This document shows, piece after piece, positions 30,201 to 45,200 of a stretch of 64,000 bases of DNA (position 1 is the first letter of the stretch; every line of letters begins with the position of its first letter). Source of the stretch: Symsagittifera roscoffensis. Its lineage: Eukaryota; Xenacoelomorpha; Acoela; Convolutidae. Where the stretch lies: positions 248,001 to 312,000 of the forward strand of contig NC_087067.1 in assembly GCF_963678635.1 (NCBI RefSeq), in the 5' to 3' direction. Made by a program: the position numbers and the translations under genes. Below the pieces are notes generated by a model. The model had not been told where the DNA came from, made no database searches, and was given only the letters and a program-made list of their open reading frames with translations.

Positions 30201-33200
30201 TCGGATTTTGAAGTTTTATTTCGTTTTTTTTTCGGTTAAACAATTTTGAATTAGGATATCGGTTTTGACAACTTATATTGCGTAGTTTCGAGAGGGAAAT
30301 ATATTTAAAGCTGTTCTGTTTCGGTCAAATTTGAATATTATAGCTCAGTCAAGCAGTTATTTATTTATTTTTTTTTCGTTTTTCCTTTCTCCGTTTTGAT
30401 GCTTGTTTGACTTTCAATTGTCTTACTTCTTGGCATTTTTGGTTAGATTTCTGGTCGGTTAGTATTTCATGCTATGTTTGTATTTTATTGCATGTATTGC
30501 GAAGCTTTTGTAGGTAAGTTTTCTAAAGGTGCAGTTAGTTCGGTTCTAATGGTTCGGTTATTTTTTTGCTACTTAATATTTTTGTTTTTCGTTTTTTGTT
30601 TTTCCATTGTCGGATCGTCTGCAAGTAGTGGTATTCATGCATTTCCCATCTCCAGTGGTGCGAAGGTCTGCTTCGCCTCTGTGTGAGATGAGACAATTGA
30701 TCCGAAAGTGAAAGTACCAACATACGTGCTGTTCAGCTCGTCACGGAAAACCGCTGTTGCTCCTCTACCTAAGACTTAAACGCGTTTTTTTCTGGATAGA
30801 TTGGGATTAAATGTGCATTGATTGGTTGTGATGCTAGATCTGTGAGTGAGGTAATGGATTCTGACACTCTGCTGGTGGTGATGGGAGACCACGGGATGAC
30901 GTCATCGGGCGATCATGGGGGAGACACGCAAGCAGAGACTGAGGCTGCACTCTTCATGCACTCCAAGCCAACGTCAGTCTCCTGAAATATATTTGGACCG
31001 GTTTATCAAATTTCCAGAACTTTCAAATCGAAAAAATTCAAAGTCATGCTAAATCAGTTTTTGAGGTTTGGATTTTTGCCAATTGTATTCATCATAAATG
31101 TTTTTTACTGTGTCGCGATTGTGTTGGAGGAACTGACTTTTTGTTTGCGTTTTCTGATGTGTTGAGCGAAAAGAGTTGTAATCTATTGAAAAAATTCAAA
31201 AAAAAACATTTGGTAGTAGAAAAATTTTATCAAAGTGACAAAGCCTTAATTTAAAAAATATTTACAATTAATTTAGCTCTGGATTGGGTAGTGGACATAG
31301 GAGAGGCAATGTTAGAAGTGGAGGAAGAGGTGAGAAAGCAAAGAGCAGCACACAACGGGATCACATCCTCATCAATTGGGAGCTAGTACAGACCAAGTTG
31401 CTTGGGGCCAATGGAGAAGCATCGCCTGTGAGTTTTGTTAAAATAACTTGCAGGGGCTATTTTGATAAAGTTGAAATTCATTTTAATTCAGGTTCAAGTA
31501 TTGTTTTTTACTTGAACTGACTACTTGTATTTAAGTTCTGAATACGCTTGTAGAGTAGATGGAACTATGGCGTGGCTGGGTTTTTTTTGAGGTCAATAAC
31601 GACTACCTCAAAGATAATTAGCAGGGTACGTATCGTAGTGTAAGTGTGGTATCATTTTAAAAATCTTTCACCTGTGATCCTCTTATGAAAAAAAATTTAA
31701 AAAATTACACGGTCGAAAAAAAACAGATCTGCATGTTTGTTTTTGCTTTCAGATAAAATTTCAGCTGATTTTCAGACTGATTTTACTTTTTCATTACCAA
31801 CCTGATTTTGGAGCAGTGTTTCAAAAGTTCAAATTTTTTAAATAAGAGTCAATGAACGCAATGAAGGCTCTTATATGGTCGCGATGATTTTTGCTTGTTA
31901 TCTTACAATTTGTTCACGCTCAAATTTGATTTTTCGCAGGTTGACTTTTCATTGTTCCGATCATTTGAAAAACGTGGGGGAACTTAGGGTTCGAGTGTGT
32001 TTTAATGTTTTTCCATGCAAAATCAGGTACCACAAAAAAGCATCGGAATGGGTCGAGTAATACCAAATTGAAGTCCTCTCAGTCAATATTCGAACGACAT
32101 TAAAAATTCAAGAAAAACTGGTTTAAATTTTTTATTTGGATTTGAAATTTTTTATTTGGATAAAAAAAAAGTCAGTGTTTTTTTTTCTTTTTACTTGCGT
32201 GCATTGATTCTTTTCCATCTTTCTTTCTTTTACTAAGTTTTGCTCAGAGGTTAACTTCGATCCACCACGGCTGCACACGAAAGTAGCAGACAAATTGAAA
32301 AAGCAAAATACCAAATGTATTTTTACTAGACTTCATAATTTTTTTCATACTATTACCACCTGCGGTTTCAGGGGGGAGGGGTTGCGGACACCCCTCCCCC
32401 CCGCTTCAGGGATTCCACCCGTTGCCGACGCAAAGGGTCCCCCTTGTAGTATTTGAGAAATCCAGTTTTGGCTGACTGACCCTAAAATTTTTCTAGAGAA
32501 GCCTTCGTTGCCATAATATACTAATTTCGAGGGAGAGCGCCCACCGAAAAAGCGCGATTTTTCGGTCAAAATTTCCAGAAAGTGCCTAAAAACGCCTTTT
32601 TGGCCTGTTTTTTTTTCCTAAAATTTGGTCAAAATGGGGTCCTGTTAGTGATTTGGGAGAGCTCAGAACATAATTTTGTTCGACCTATAAAAATAAATTC
32701 CGCTTCCCCTCGAGAAAATTGTAGATCCTTCTTCTGCGAATCACCGTAGAACTTTTTTTTCAATGGTTTCTATTTAGACATGCTCAAGACACGCTTTTCT
32801 AGCGATGATATTTATGATAAGCATGTGGCTTTTGAATTGCCAAGGGACACTTGGTTTCCGAGCAATCTCTAAATTAAATCATCAATGAGAAGTGTGTTTT
32901 TATGTTTCAGCTGTCGGTGTCTCAGATAGATCTGGTGTCTACTCTGTCAGTTCTGATGGGAGTTCCGATTCCATTCTCGAACCTGGGATCCGTAATACCC
33001 TACTTGTTTCTTGATAATGCTACCCTACAGCAGGCACTGGATGCCAACATAGCGCAGATTACTAGATTCATGGAGTCAGAAGGATCACAGTTCTCAAGTA
33101 AAAAGAATTGTTTATCAATCAAACTGATTGAAAGTATGAACCTTAATGATCGGTTGATGTGCAAATATAACCACAGTTTCCGACTTCTGTTATTTTTAAA

Positions 33201-36200
33201 AAGAACTTAAAAAGAAACAATTTTCTATTTTTTTCCAATTATTTTTCTTTCATGCATGATTTGAGATTGTATCTTAAAGTGAGCTTACAGCATATGTAAT
33301 CACTTTCATTAATTACAGTTATCATTGCAAATGAAATAAAAAGAAAACGTATTTCATTTTGTATCTTTCAGTACGATTGAAATTGAGTTTGTTTTTCCGG
33401 TAACAAATGAATTGCCGAACTTTTTTCTTACAAAATCAGTTTTTTTGTCTGCTCAAGTGGTGTCTGCTGAAAGATAGTCGGCTTTGTATCCGCTTAAGTT
33501 GTGTTCAGTTGCCAATTTAATTTTCAAATGTATTGCTTGGTAAGTTTGCCTAGTTTGAACTTTAATCGAGACATGCGAAGTTTTTGGTGGACCTAGTTTC
33601 ATTTTTTGAACTTCATGCGTTTTTTACGCTTGCCATTAGCAAGCGATAGTCAAATCGGAATATCGACTGTTTTCGGGTTAACAACTTATTTAACAGAATC
33701 ATTTGAATCAATTGGTATCTTGGTTCATAATGAATTCAAGTTTCTAAGAGTCTCCGGTGCGCTTAGCCTGGAGGTTAAGAATAGGACCGGAACGCCAAAG
33801 GTACTGGGTTCGAATCCACCAGGACCTTTTTTTCAAACAGTAAAGTCCGTTTCAAAAAAAAAACGGTCGGCTTCATATTGTCCGCTTATGTTTTGTCGGC
33901 TTAGTTGCCATATTGTAGAAATATTTTTCAAAGTTTTTGGACTTCATAGTTGCTTTTAGTGTTGTGATTTACCTCTGTTGTTTGTAATTTAACTAAACTT
34001 GACTTCGTATGTTTTCTTTTTTTGTTTTTTTTTATTGTTTAAAAACTTTATTCTGCCCAAATGAGTTCGGCCTATTTTTATCGGCTTAGTTACTCAATTT
34101 TGATTCTTTGCAATGGAAACTTATTTTTTATGCTGGATCGCACAAGATGTAAAAATCTATTTATATTTATAGTTCAAATCTTTTAAGATAACATTTTTTT
34201 CCGGCTTTTTTGTTTTTCCTTCTTTCGCCTTCATAGGTTTCGGCCTAAATTATATAGGTTTATTGGCCTCATTTTGTGTCTTTCGACGAGCTGAAAAGTT
34301 TTGTGTGTGCGTGTCTGTATTTTGAGGTTGAGGAGGACCTAATAACTTTGTAATAGTCTTAGATTTTTTTGGCTTTTTTTGTTTTCCTTTTTTGTGCTGA
34401 ATAGGTTTCGGCCTATGTTATATCGGTTTAGTGGCCTCATATTGTTTCATTTGACGAACAAATAAAGGTTTTTATATGATGTGGACTAATTAACTTTTCA
34501 GAAGTCTGAAGTATTGTTGATTTTTTTTTCGGCTAAAGGGTTTCTGACAAGGTATTTTGGGCTTTGTTACCGCTGGGTACCTTATCTTCCGATGCTTATT
34601 TCACATTCTATTGTATTGGCATGTTTTTGTTTCAAACTATCCTTATTCATTTTGATAATCTAGTTTTTTTTTTATTTCAGTTTTGTTTCTTGTTTTGTAT
34701 CGCACGTTGTGCGAAGCTCAGCTTCGCCTCTGTGTTTTTAGTTGTGTTTTATGGCAAGTGATGCGAATCTCCGTTTCACCACTGTGTGGAAGTTGGAATC
34801 TTTCTGTGAAAACCATTATGACCACCATTTGTCTGCTTATTTTACTCGTTTTCTTTCATGGCATTGACTTTTCTTGCGATTTTTCATCAGTTTTAACAAA
34901 ATTGAATGTATGTATTTTTGGTAGGCGCTTCTTTTCCAGTTCTTTTTGGATCTACCAAAATTGAGGTTTGCCTCTGTGTTCATTTTTGGTGCAGGAGAAA
35001 TTGAGAATAAAGCTTCAAAATTACGATTTGCCAAATTTAAGATTTTGTCAAAATTACGATCTACAAAAATTAATATTTGCCTATTGTATGCATTTTTGTG
35101 CAGAAGTGGAGAGGAGAAATTCTTCAAAAATTAGTTTTTTTTCTGCATAAATGTGTTCATTCAGCTGATTAAACAGCTTTTATCTTTACATGCTCAAAAT
35201 TGATCTCGAAATCCGTTTTTCAAACGATGATTTTTGACTTAAATTTAAGGGCTTGATTTGTATATATCACTCGGATCTACCTGATATTTAGCGTGAAACA
35301 TTTTTTAAGCGAAAGTACTTCCAGTTTATAAGTCCTTCTCACTTCGTCTTTGGAACAAGGTGAGCTAGTTGGTTTGTATTTTAGTAGAGCGAAATGTTTC
35401 GTTCGCTATAGTTACTTTGTTTAGTTTTTTGCTGTCATATTTGTTCCGACCATTGAAAATTGTGAGGACTTTGTATTCGGGTGTGTTTGTTTCTTTTTCT
35501 TCGCAAAATGAGGTACCATAAATAATCTGGGACTGGATGTAGTGATATATCATATTGAAGCCCTCTTAGTGGTGATTGGAACTACATTAAAAATTTCTTA
35601 AAAATTTTTCTTGTCGAGAAAAACTGGTTTGAAATTTTCAATTTTTGGTCGATTTCAAACGACGAAAGGCAGCGATCAGGCTTTTTATGCCTAATTTAGG
35701 CAGTTTAAAATAGCTCAATTATGCGTAACTTTCTGCAAAAAAAATTTTTAAAAAGATTTTTTTTTGTTAATTTATTTTACTTCAAAAATTGTTGTCCGGT
35801 TTGCCTATATTACTATGACTGTCCAAGATGCCGAAAATATAGTTGTTCGTCAGATCCTTGTATCACACCCTGCAGAAAGACTATGGTCGGAACATTCTGT
35901 GCTATTTGCACAGTTACCGGCTATCCTTGTTTTCATTTATCCTTATCTACGAAGTGATTTAAGGACGAGTTTTGTGTTAGTTTTGGCAAAATTGTAAGCT
36001 TTATTCACCGTTATAAAAATGTAAAAGAAGAGTTGAATTATAAGTTTTTTAGCTTAATTAATTGTGATAATTTTTGTTCCTTTTTTTCCAGGATGAGGAC
36101 CTAATGTTCGTTCATGCTCAAATTTTGGTTTTTGGCGTGTTCATTTTGGTTAATTTTAGAATTTCAGTTCATTTTCTTTGTTAAAATGAAGGCAAACTGA

Positions 36201-39200
36201 AGTATTGAACAAGAAAATAGCAAAGGTCTTGAAAAACGTGAATGAATTCTTGTTTCAGAACTGGAGTTTAATTTTCTGAATTCATAGCGAAATAAACAAA
36301 TACCTACTAGTTCAGTTTTTTTCTAAGTCAGATAACGTAAAGAAACAGGTTCCAATCATAAACGGATTTTCAAAATCAGAAAGATTCTAGATTTATTTTT
36401 TCTTTGAAAATTGAAAAAATTTGCGAAAATTTGCAATCAAATTTTTTCAATGGTTCAATGAATCCTATTCTTATGCAATCGTTTTTTTTGCTTATTTTAG
36501 CTATTTTTACTGATTTGGGTAGCTTAGTCTCAACCCCCGTTAGTTACAAGAGAGCGGCAAATAAAGCGGCGGAAAATAGAAGAAATGGTTTTCGTATCCT
36601 AAAATTTTTTTCAACAAATGCCTGTTGATGAAATTCTGAACAAAGTAGACTTCTGCTAGTTGATAATAGATGAAATGTTTCAGGTTTTTCAGCGGACCCT
36701 AGCGCCCTCTCGACAATAGAGGAAAAACTGCTCTTTCTAAAGGAAGTATCGGCATCGTATCGCAAATTATGGGCTACATTCGACATGCCACTTATCATCC
36801 TAGGCATAGCAGCGATGACAAATGCATGTTTACTTCACGTATGTTTCATACACTATCGAATGAAAACTAAAACGACTATAGCAACAAAATCAGAGCACAA
36901 TCTAAACGGAGTTTGCAGTCACGATTACCAAATTCGATCTGCAGACTCAGAAAAAACTGAAATTTTTTCGGCAGGGAAAGAAAATTTTACTCGCCAAATG
37001 TCCTTTTTCAGCCTTACAAGTTGCACAATAACTCTGCTTGCTTCAATCTTGACAGCGTTTCATTACCCTCCGTATGTGATAGCTCTAGTGTCGCCTTTAG
37101 TTTTCTCTCTGCTAAGTCTCACAAAGCCGAACCTTTTCTACATATTTCACAACTCTGCCGAAATGTTTTATATTTTGCTGCCAACCTTGCTGTACGGCCT
37201 CATTTCAGGGTCGAACAGTTTCATTTTGAACGAAACACAATGTTTGCTTTTTCTTTCGAACGCTCTCGTTATTTTCTTGGTTGTGTACGGGGGAAGATCG
37301 ACAACATTTAAGCTATCCACGTCTCTTTACTCTGTAGCCTTGATAGCGGGATGCAACTTTATTAGTCGAAGTTTCATACAGCATCCGGAAAGCGAGGAAC
37401 TGAACCCTATCTTGGAACCCCTGTCAAGTTTAACGCAAGATGTAGCTCATCAGAGGTTGTTGCTGACTGCAATATGTCTTGTAGCTTTTGTATTGCTGAC
37501 ATTGAAAAATCTGTTTCGAACGGAGAATTTGAACTCGCAGTATTTTAACCTGGTGTCTACATGGTTTACAGCGGCGCTCCCAGTTTGCGCTCTGTGTATC
37601 ATTTTGTTCTGGCTTCAGTCGTTGCAGTCACACAGCGTGTACGAAGCTCAAAGTGATAGGATCAAAGTTCTCTTCCCCAGAACAGTGTACCTCATAGTCG
37701 TATTAGGATTCGCCCTGTTTCTATGTGAGCCTATTTTGGTTCATGTGCAACGCATCAGGTGTAGCAAGGTACCCCAAATATCTCTGGAACAATTCGACCC
37801 GGAAACAGATCCAGCTAAGCTGATACCCCAAATTGCCAAAACTCTTTTCCCTAGCTCGCCGTCTGCTTCGAAAAATGGGTCTGCAAAGCACAACTGGAAG
37901 TTCAAAAAGGGAAATGCGAGACAGCACAATGGAGTTGTACAGCAAAATGGGTCTCTCAAAACCGCCCATGTTGAGAACTCGGAAGAATCGAGTCGCAGCT
38001 CATCGGGTGATTAGATGCAATAAGTGACATTTTCTGTATTCGTTCAGAAACGACAACCAATAACTGATATATTCTCTAAAATAAATGCGAAAGCAATCAC
38101 TTTAAGTTAGTTTTTTCATAATAGTAGCCCCAAGAATGTTGCCTTAGTTTCCTTTACTTAATCTATCATTACAAATGAATAGACAATACTTTTTTGCAGT
38201 CGGAAATAGTAATGTAATTAGCATAGTTGTCACAATGGCGCTTATTGCAACATATCACCGTTAATTAGTGTCCAACTTGAGCAAGAGATCTCGCAATAGT
38301 ACGCTCACTCAATCTAGTGCCGTGGCTAATAACGCGCATCAGCATTCTCTGCCAAAACAGCCAGTGATGGGAGCCAGGAAGTTCTTCCACGTGGTCGGTT
38401 TGAGCTCCACAGCTTTGGCCTCCTGGCATCTGGTCTCAAGTAAGATCCAAGTTTGAATACCAGCAACTCAATAGCTGTTCTCCATAAAGAGCTGAAGAAC
38501 AGCTAGTGCCTCTTTTCCACTTTCCCACCCCCTTTATTAAGTTACAAAATAAACATGTTCAAAAACTGCTCACGCGGCGTTTTTTATGTAAAAATTTGTT
38601 CACCTGTTCACGCCGACACGCTTTGATGCAGTTATTGCATAAAAAGTCATTTTAAATAGATTTTCAAAAATATAATTTCAGAAAAGTTCAAAGGGGGAAC
38701 TGGAAAAGAGGCCAGCTAGTATGTTGGTCCTTTCATAGTGGTAAATTGTCTTAACTGTATGTTTCATCTTATGGGTCCCCTCGACATATCCCCCCTCCGT
38801 CTCATTGGAACCTAGTTTTAAGTAAAATGAGTATGATTTGCATATCATTTGCACCTTTAAAGTTTAATTGGATTGACAAATATGTTTTAACTCGAAGCTT
38901 AGGTCTAAATTTCAGGTTTAACTTTTGAAATTGCTGCTAAAATGCTGCTTTTTCTTCAAAAGTTTTGAACATTTTCCTGACCTTTTTGGTCGAACAAATT
39001 GTTTTCCCGAGCTCTCTTAAAACACAGTTAAGACCCAATTTTTACAAAAAGTTCTGCGCTACAGGTACCTCGGAAATCTCAAGGAACCTCGTGCAAACAT
39101 TTCAGTCGTGATTCGGATTCCAATTTCGTTTTCATACAAGCGAACGTTTGTGATATACTGTGAAATCAATTTTTCCAACCTAAGTCGAAAAAATGTGCGC

Positions 39201-42200
39201 TGAATTTTTGTATATGATTACTTCCTCCTTCGGGAGTCGTCGATTCGAAACAAGTCGTCAGTTGTTTTCGACGCTTTTTAATTATTTTTTTTGTTTTTAA
39301 TTCCGAATTGAATTTTGCTTCTGGGTAGAAGATTTTTTACGTATCGAGAAAAGGTTATCTGAGTTTTTAGGGTCAATGAAATTAGTTAAGACACGTATAT
39401 AAATTGTGATTTTTTTAAAAAAAATTTTTCGGAAAAGTTTGCCGCTTAGTTGTTTTTCGCATTTTGAATTTGTTTGTTTGAATGGAAGGCAAACTCCACT
39501 ATCGAAGGGCAAAAGTGTTACGGCCACAAAAACCGTGATTGACATCTAGTTTCAAAGTTGGATTTTGTTTTTTTCTGAATTTCCAGCGGAATGAAAAACT
39601 GTCTATTTATCCACTTTTCTGTAAATGGGATAATATAATATCAAGGAAAAAGGTCAATAAAAATTTGAATTGCCGAACTTTTTTCTTACAAAATCAGTTT
39701 TTTTTGTCTGCTCAAGTGGTGTCTGCTGAAAGATAGTCGGCTTTGTATCCGCTTAAGTTGTGTTCAGTTGCCAATTTAATTTTCAATTGTATTGCTTGGT
39801 AAGTTTGCCTAGTTTGAACTTTAATCGAGACATGCGAAGTTTTTGGTGGACCTAGTTTCATTTTTTGAACTTCATGCGTTTTTTACGCTTGCCATTAGCA
39901 AGCGATAGTCAAATCGGAATATCGACTGTTTTCGGGTTAACAACTTATTTAACAGAATCATTTGAATCAATTGGTATCTTGGTTCATAATGAATTCAAGT
40001 TTCTAAGAGTCTCCGGTGCGCTTAGCCTGGAGGTTAAGAATAGGACCGGAACGCCAAAGGTACTGGGTTCGAATCCACCAGGACCTTTTTTTCAAACAGT
40101 AAAGTCCGTTTCAAAAAAAACGGTCGGCTTCATATTGTCCGCTTATGTTTTGTCGGCTTAGTTGCCATATTGTAGAAATATTTTTCAAAGTTTTTGGACT
40201 TCATAGTTGCTTTTAGTGTTGTGATTTACCTCTGTTGTTTGTAATTTAACTAAACTTGACTTCGTCTGTTTTCTTTTTTGTTTTTTTTTATTGTTTAAAA
40301 ACTTTATTCTGCCCAAATGAGTTCGGCCTATTTTTATCGGCTTAGTTACTCAATTTTGATTCTTTGCAATGGAAACTTATTTTTTATGCTGGATCGCACA
40401 AGATGTAAAAATCTATTTATATTTATAGTTCAAATCTTTTAAGATAACATTTTTTTCCGGCTTTTTTGTTTTTCCTTCTTTCGCCTTCATAGGTTTCGGC
40501 CTAAATTATATAGGTTTATTGGCCTCATTTTGTGTCTTTCGACGAGCTGAAAAGTTTTGTGTGTGCGTGTCTGTATTTTGAGGTTGAGGAGGACCTAATA
40601 ACTTTGTAATAGTCTTAGATTTTTTTGGCTTTTTTTGTTTTCCTTTTTTGTGCTGAATAGGTTTCGGCCTATGTTATATCGGTTTAGTGGCCTCATATTG
40701 TTTCATTTGACGAACAAATAAAGGTTTTTATATGATGTGGACTAATTAACTTTTCAGAAGTCTGAAGTATTGTTGATTTTTTTTTCGGCTAAAGGGTTTC
40801 TGACAAGGTATTTTGGGCTTTGTTACCGCTGGGTACCTTATCTTCCGATGCTTATTTCACATTCTATTGTATTGGCATGTTTTTGTTTCAAACTATCCTT
40901 ATTCATTTTGATAATCTAGTTTTTTTTTTATTTCAGTTTTGTTTCTTGTTTTGTATCGCACGTTGTGCGAAGCTCAGCTTCGCCTCTGTGTTTTTAGTTG
41001 TGTTTTATGGCAAGTGATGCGAATCTCCGTTTCACCACTGTGTGGAAGTTGGAATCTTTCTGTGAAAACCATTATGACCACCATTTGTCTGCTTATTTTA
41101 CTCGTTTTCTTTCATGGCATTGACTTTTCTTGCGATTTTTCATCAGTTTTAACAAAATTGAATGTATGTATTTTTGGTAGGCGCTTCTTTTCCAGTTCTT
41201 TTTGGATCTACCAAAATTGAGGTTTGCCTCTGTGTTCATTTTTGGTGCAGGAGAAATTGAGAATAAAGCTTCAAAATTTCGATTTGCCAAATTTAAGATT
41301 TTGTCAAAATTACGATCTACAAAAATTAATATTTGCCTATTGTATGCATTTTTGTGCAGAAGTGGAGAGGAGAAATTCTTCAAAAATTAGTTTTTTTTCT
41401 GCATAACTGTGTTCATTCAGCTGATTAAACAGCTTTTATCTTTACATGCTCAAAATTGATCTCGAAATCCGTTTTTCAAACGATGATTTTTGACTTAAAT
41501 TTAAGGGCTTGATTTGTATATATCACTCGGATCTACCTGATATTTAGCGTGAAACATTTTTTAAGCGAAAGTACTTCCAGTTTATAAGTCCTTCTCACTT
41601 CGTCTTTGGAACAAGGTGAGCTAGTTGGTTTGTATTTTAGTAGAGCGAAATGTTTCGTTCGCTATAGTTACTTTGTTTAGTTTTTTGCTGTCATATTTGT
41701 TCCGACCATTGAAAATTGTGAGTACTTTGTATTCGGGTGTGTTTGTTTCTTTTTCTTCGCAAAATGAGGTACCATAAATAATCTGGGACTGGATGTAGTG
41801 ATATATCATATTGAAGCCCTCTTAGTGGTGATTGGAACTACATTAAAAATTTCTTAAAAATTTTTCTTGTCGAGAAAAACTGGTTTGAAATTTTCAATTT
41901 TTGGTCGATTTCAAACGACGAAAGGCAGCGATCAGGCTTTTTATGCCTAATTTAGGCAGTTTAAAATAGCTCAATTATGCGTAACTTTCTGCAAAAAAAA
42001 ATTTTAAAAAGATTTTTTTTTGTTAATTTATTTTACTTCAAAAATTGTTGTCCGGTTTGCCTATATTACTATGACTGTCCAAGATGCCGAAAATATAGTT
42101 GTTCGTCAGATCCTTGTATCACACCCTGCAGAAAGACTATGGTCGGAACATTCTGTGCTATTTGCACAGTTACCGGCTATCCTTGTTTTCATTTATCCTT

Positions 42201-45200
42201 ATCTACGAAGTGATTTAAGGACGAGTTTTGTGTTAGTTTTGGCAAAATTGTAAGCTTTATTCACCGTTATAAAAATGTAAAAGAAGAGTTGAATTATAAG
42301 TTTTTTAGCTTAATTAATTGTGATAATTTTTGTTCCTTTTTTTCCAGGATGAGGACCTAATGTTCGTTCATGCTCAAATTTTGGTTTTTGGCGTGTTCAT
42401 TTTGGTTAATTTTAGAATTTCAGTTCATTTTCTTTGTTAAAATGAAGGCAAACTGAAGTATTGAACAAGAAAATAGCAAAGGTCTTGAAAAACGTGAATG
42501 AATTCTTGTTTCAGAACTGGAGTTTAATTTTCTGAATTCATAGCGAAATAAACAAATACCTACTAGTTCAGTTTTTTTCTAAGTCAGATAACGTAAAGAA
42601 ACAGGTTCCAATCATAAACGGATTTTCAAAATCAGAAAGATTCTAGATTTATTTTTTCTTTGAAAATTGAAAAAATTTGCGAAAATTTGCAATCAAATTT
42701 TTTCAATGGTTCAATGAATCCTATTCTTATGCAATCGTTTTTTTTGCTTATTTTAGCTATTTTTACTGATTTGGGTAGCTTAGTCTCAACCCCCGTTAGT
42801 TACAAGAGAGCGGCAAATAAAGCGGCGGAAAATAGAAGAAATGGTTTTCGTATCCTAAAATTTTTTTCAACAAATGCCTGTTGATGAAATTCTGAACAAA
42901 GTAGACTTCTGCTAGTTGATAATAGATGAAATGTTTCAGGTTTTTCAGCGGACCCTAGCGCCCTCTCGACAATAGAGGAAAAACTGCTCTTTCTAAAGGA
43001 AGTATCGGCATCGTATCGCAAATTATGGGCTACATTCGACATGCCACTTATCATCCTAGGCATAGCAGCGATGACAAATGCATGTTTACTTCACGTATGT
43101 TTCATACACTATCGAATGAAAACTAAAACGACTATAGCAACAAAATCAGAGCACAATCTAAACGGAGTTTGCAGTCACGATTACCAAATTCGATCTGCAG
43201 ACTCAGAAAAAACTGAAATTTTTTCGGCAGGGAAAGAAAATTTTACTCGCCAAATGTCCTTTTTCAGCCTTACAAGTTGCACAATAACTCTGCTTGCTTC
43301 AATCTTGACAGCGTTTCATTACCCTCCGTATGTGATAGCTCTAGTGTCGCCTTTAGTTTTCTCTCTGCTAAGTCTCACAAAGCCGAACCTTTTCTACATA
43401 TTTCACAACTCTGCCGAAATGTTTTATATTTTGCTGCCAACCTTGCTGTACGGCCTCATTTCAGGGTCGAACAGTTTCATTTTGAACGAAACACAATGTT
43501 TGCTTTTTCTTTCGAACGCTCTCGTTATTTTCTTGGTTGTGTACGGGGGAAGATCGACAACATTTAAGCTATCCACGTCTCTTTACTCTGTAGCCTTGAT
43601 AGCGGGATGCAACTTTATTAGTCGAAGTTTCATACAGCATCCGGAAAGCGAGGAACTGAACCCTATCTTGGAACCCCTGTCAAGTTTAACGCAAGATGTA
43701 GCTCATCAGAGGTTGTTGCTGACTGCAATATGTCTTGTAGCTTTTGTATTGCTGACATTGAAAAATCTGTTTCGAACGGAGAATTTGAACTCGCAGTATT
43801 TTAACCTGGTGTCTACATGGTTTACAGCGGCGCTCCCAGTTTGCGCTCTGTGTATCATTTTGTTCTGGCTTCAGTCGTTGCAGTCACACAGCGTGTACGA
43901 AGCTCAAAGTGATAGGATCAAAGTTCTCTTCCCCAGAACAGTGTACCTCATAGTCGTATTAGGATTCGCCCTGTTTCTATGTGAGCCTATTTTGGTTCAT
44001 GTGCAACGCATCAGGTGTAGCAAGGTACCCCAAATATCTCTGGAACAATTCGACCCGGAAACAGATCCAGCTAAGCTGATACCCCAAATTGCCAAAACTC
44101 TTTTCCCTAGCTCGCCGTCTGCTTCGAAAAATGGGTCTGCAAAGCACAACTGGAAGTTCAAAAAGGGAAATGCGAGACAGCACAATGGAGTTGTACAGCA
44201 AAATGGGTCTCTCAAAACCGCCCATGTTGAGAACTCGGAAGAATCGAGTCGCAGCTCATCGGGTGATTAGATGCAATAAGTGACATTTTCTGTATTCGTT
44301 CAGAAACGACAACCAATAACTGATATATTCTCTAAAATAAATGCGAAAGCAATCACTTTAAGTTAGTTTTTTCATAATAGTAGCCCCAAGAATGTTGCCT
44401 TAGTTTCCTTTACTTAATCTATCATTACAAATGAATAGACAATACTTTTTTGCAGTCGGAAATAGTAATGTAATTAGCATAGTTGTCACAATGGCGCTTA
44501 TTGCAACATATCACCGTTAATTAGTGTCCAACTTGAGCAAGAGATCTCGCAATAGTACGCTCACTCAATCTAGTGCCGTGGCTAATAACGCGCATCAGCA
44601 TTCTCTGCCAAAACAGCCAGTGATGGGAGCCAGGAAGTTCTTCCACGTGGTCGGTTTGAGCTCCACAGCTTTGGCCTCCTGGCATCTGGTCTCAAGTAAG
44701 ATCCAAGTTTGAATACCAGCAACTCAATAGCTGTTCTCCATAAAGAGCTGAAGAACAGCTAGTGCCTCTTTTCCACTTTCCCACCCCCTTTATTAAGTTA
44801 CAAAATAAACATGTTCAAAAACTGCTCACGCGGCGTTTTTTATGTAAAAATTTGTTCACCTGTTCACGCCGACACGCTTTGATGCAGTTATTGCATAAAA
44901 AGTCATTTTAAATAGATTTTCAAAAATATAATTTCAGAAAAGTTCAAAGGGGGAACTGGAAAAGAGGCCAGCTAGTATGTTGGTCCTTTCATAGTGGTAA
45001 ATTGTCTTAACTGTATGTTTCATCTTATGGGTCCCCTCGACATATCCCCCCTCCGTCTCATTGGAACCTAGTTTTAAGTAAAATGAGTATGATTTGCATA
45101 TCATTTGCACCTTTAAAGTTTAATTGGATTGACAAATATGTTTTAACTCGAAGCTTAGGTCTAAATTTCAGGTTTAACTTTTGAAATTGCTGCTAAAATG

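Larger units (their letters stand above)
33408..39665 (+). repeat. 6.26-kb tandem duplication, left copy
   Basis: This segment and 39666-45924 are collinear and almost identical. I noticed about ten differences, mostly single bases and T/A-run lengths, none in the coding exons. The junction is simple: both copies begin TGAATTGCCGAAC and end AATAAAAATTT, without flanking transposon ends. It contains two PIGO exons (36684-38006, 38269-38439), a SINE-like copy at 33751-33837 and intron repeats. Confidence 0.97.

Noticed and set aside
35764-35997. Short ORF reading TVQDAENIVVRQILVSHP in both duplication copies
   Set aside because: It lacks splice sites in a phase that fits PIGO, and part of it recurs as a noncoding fragment near 54.1 kb, so it is probably a repeat.
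36544-36807. Minus-strand and short plus-strand ORFs inside PIGO exons and introns
   Set aside because: They overlap conserved PIGO exons in other frames or consist of low-complexity Phe/Leu/Lys-rich translations of AT-rich DNA.
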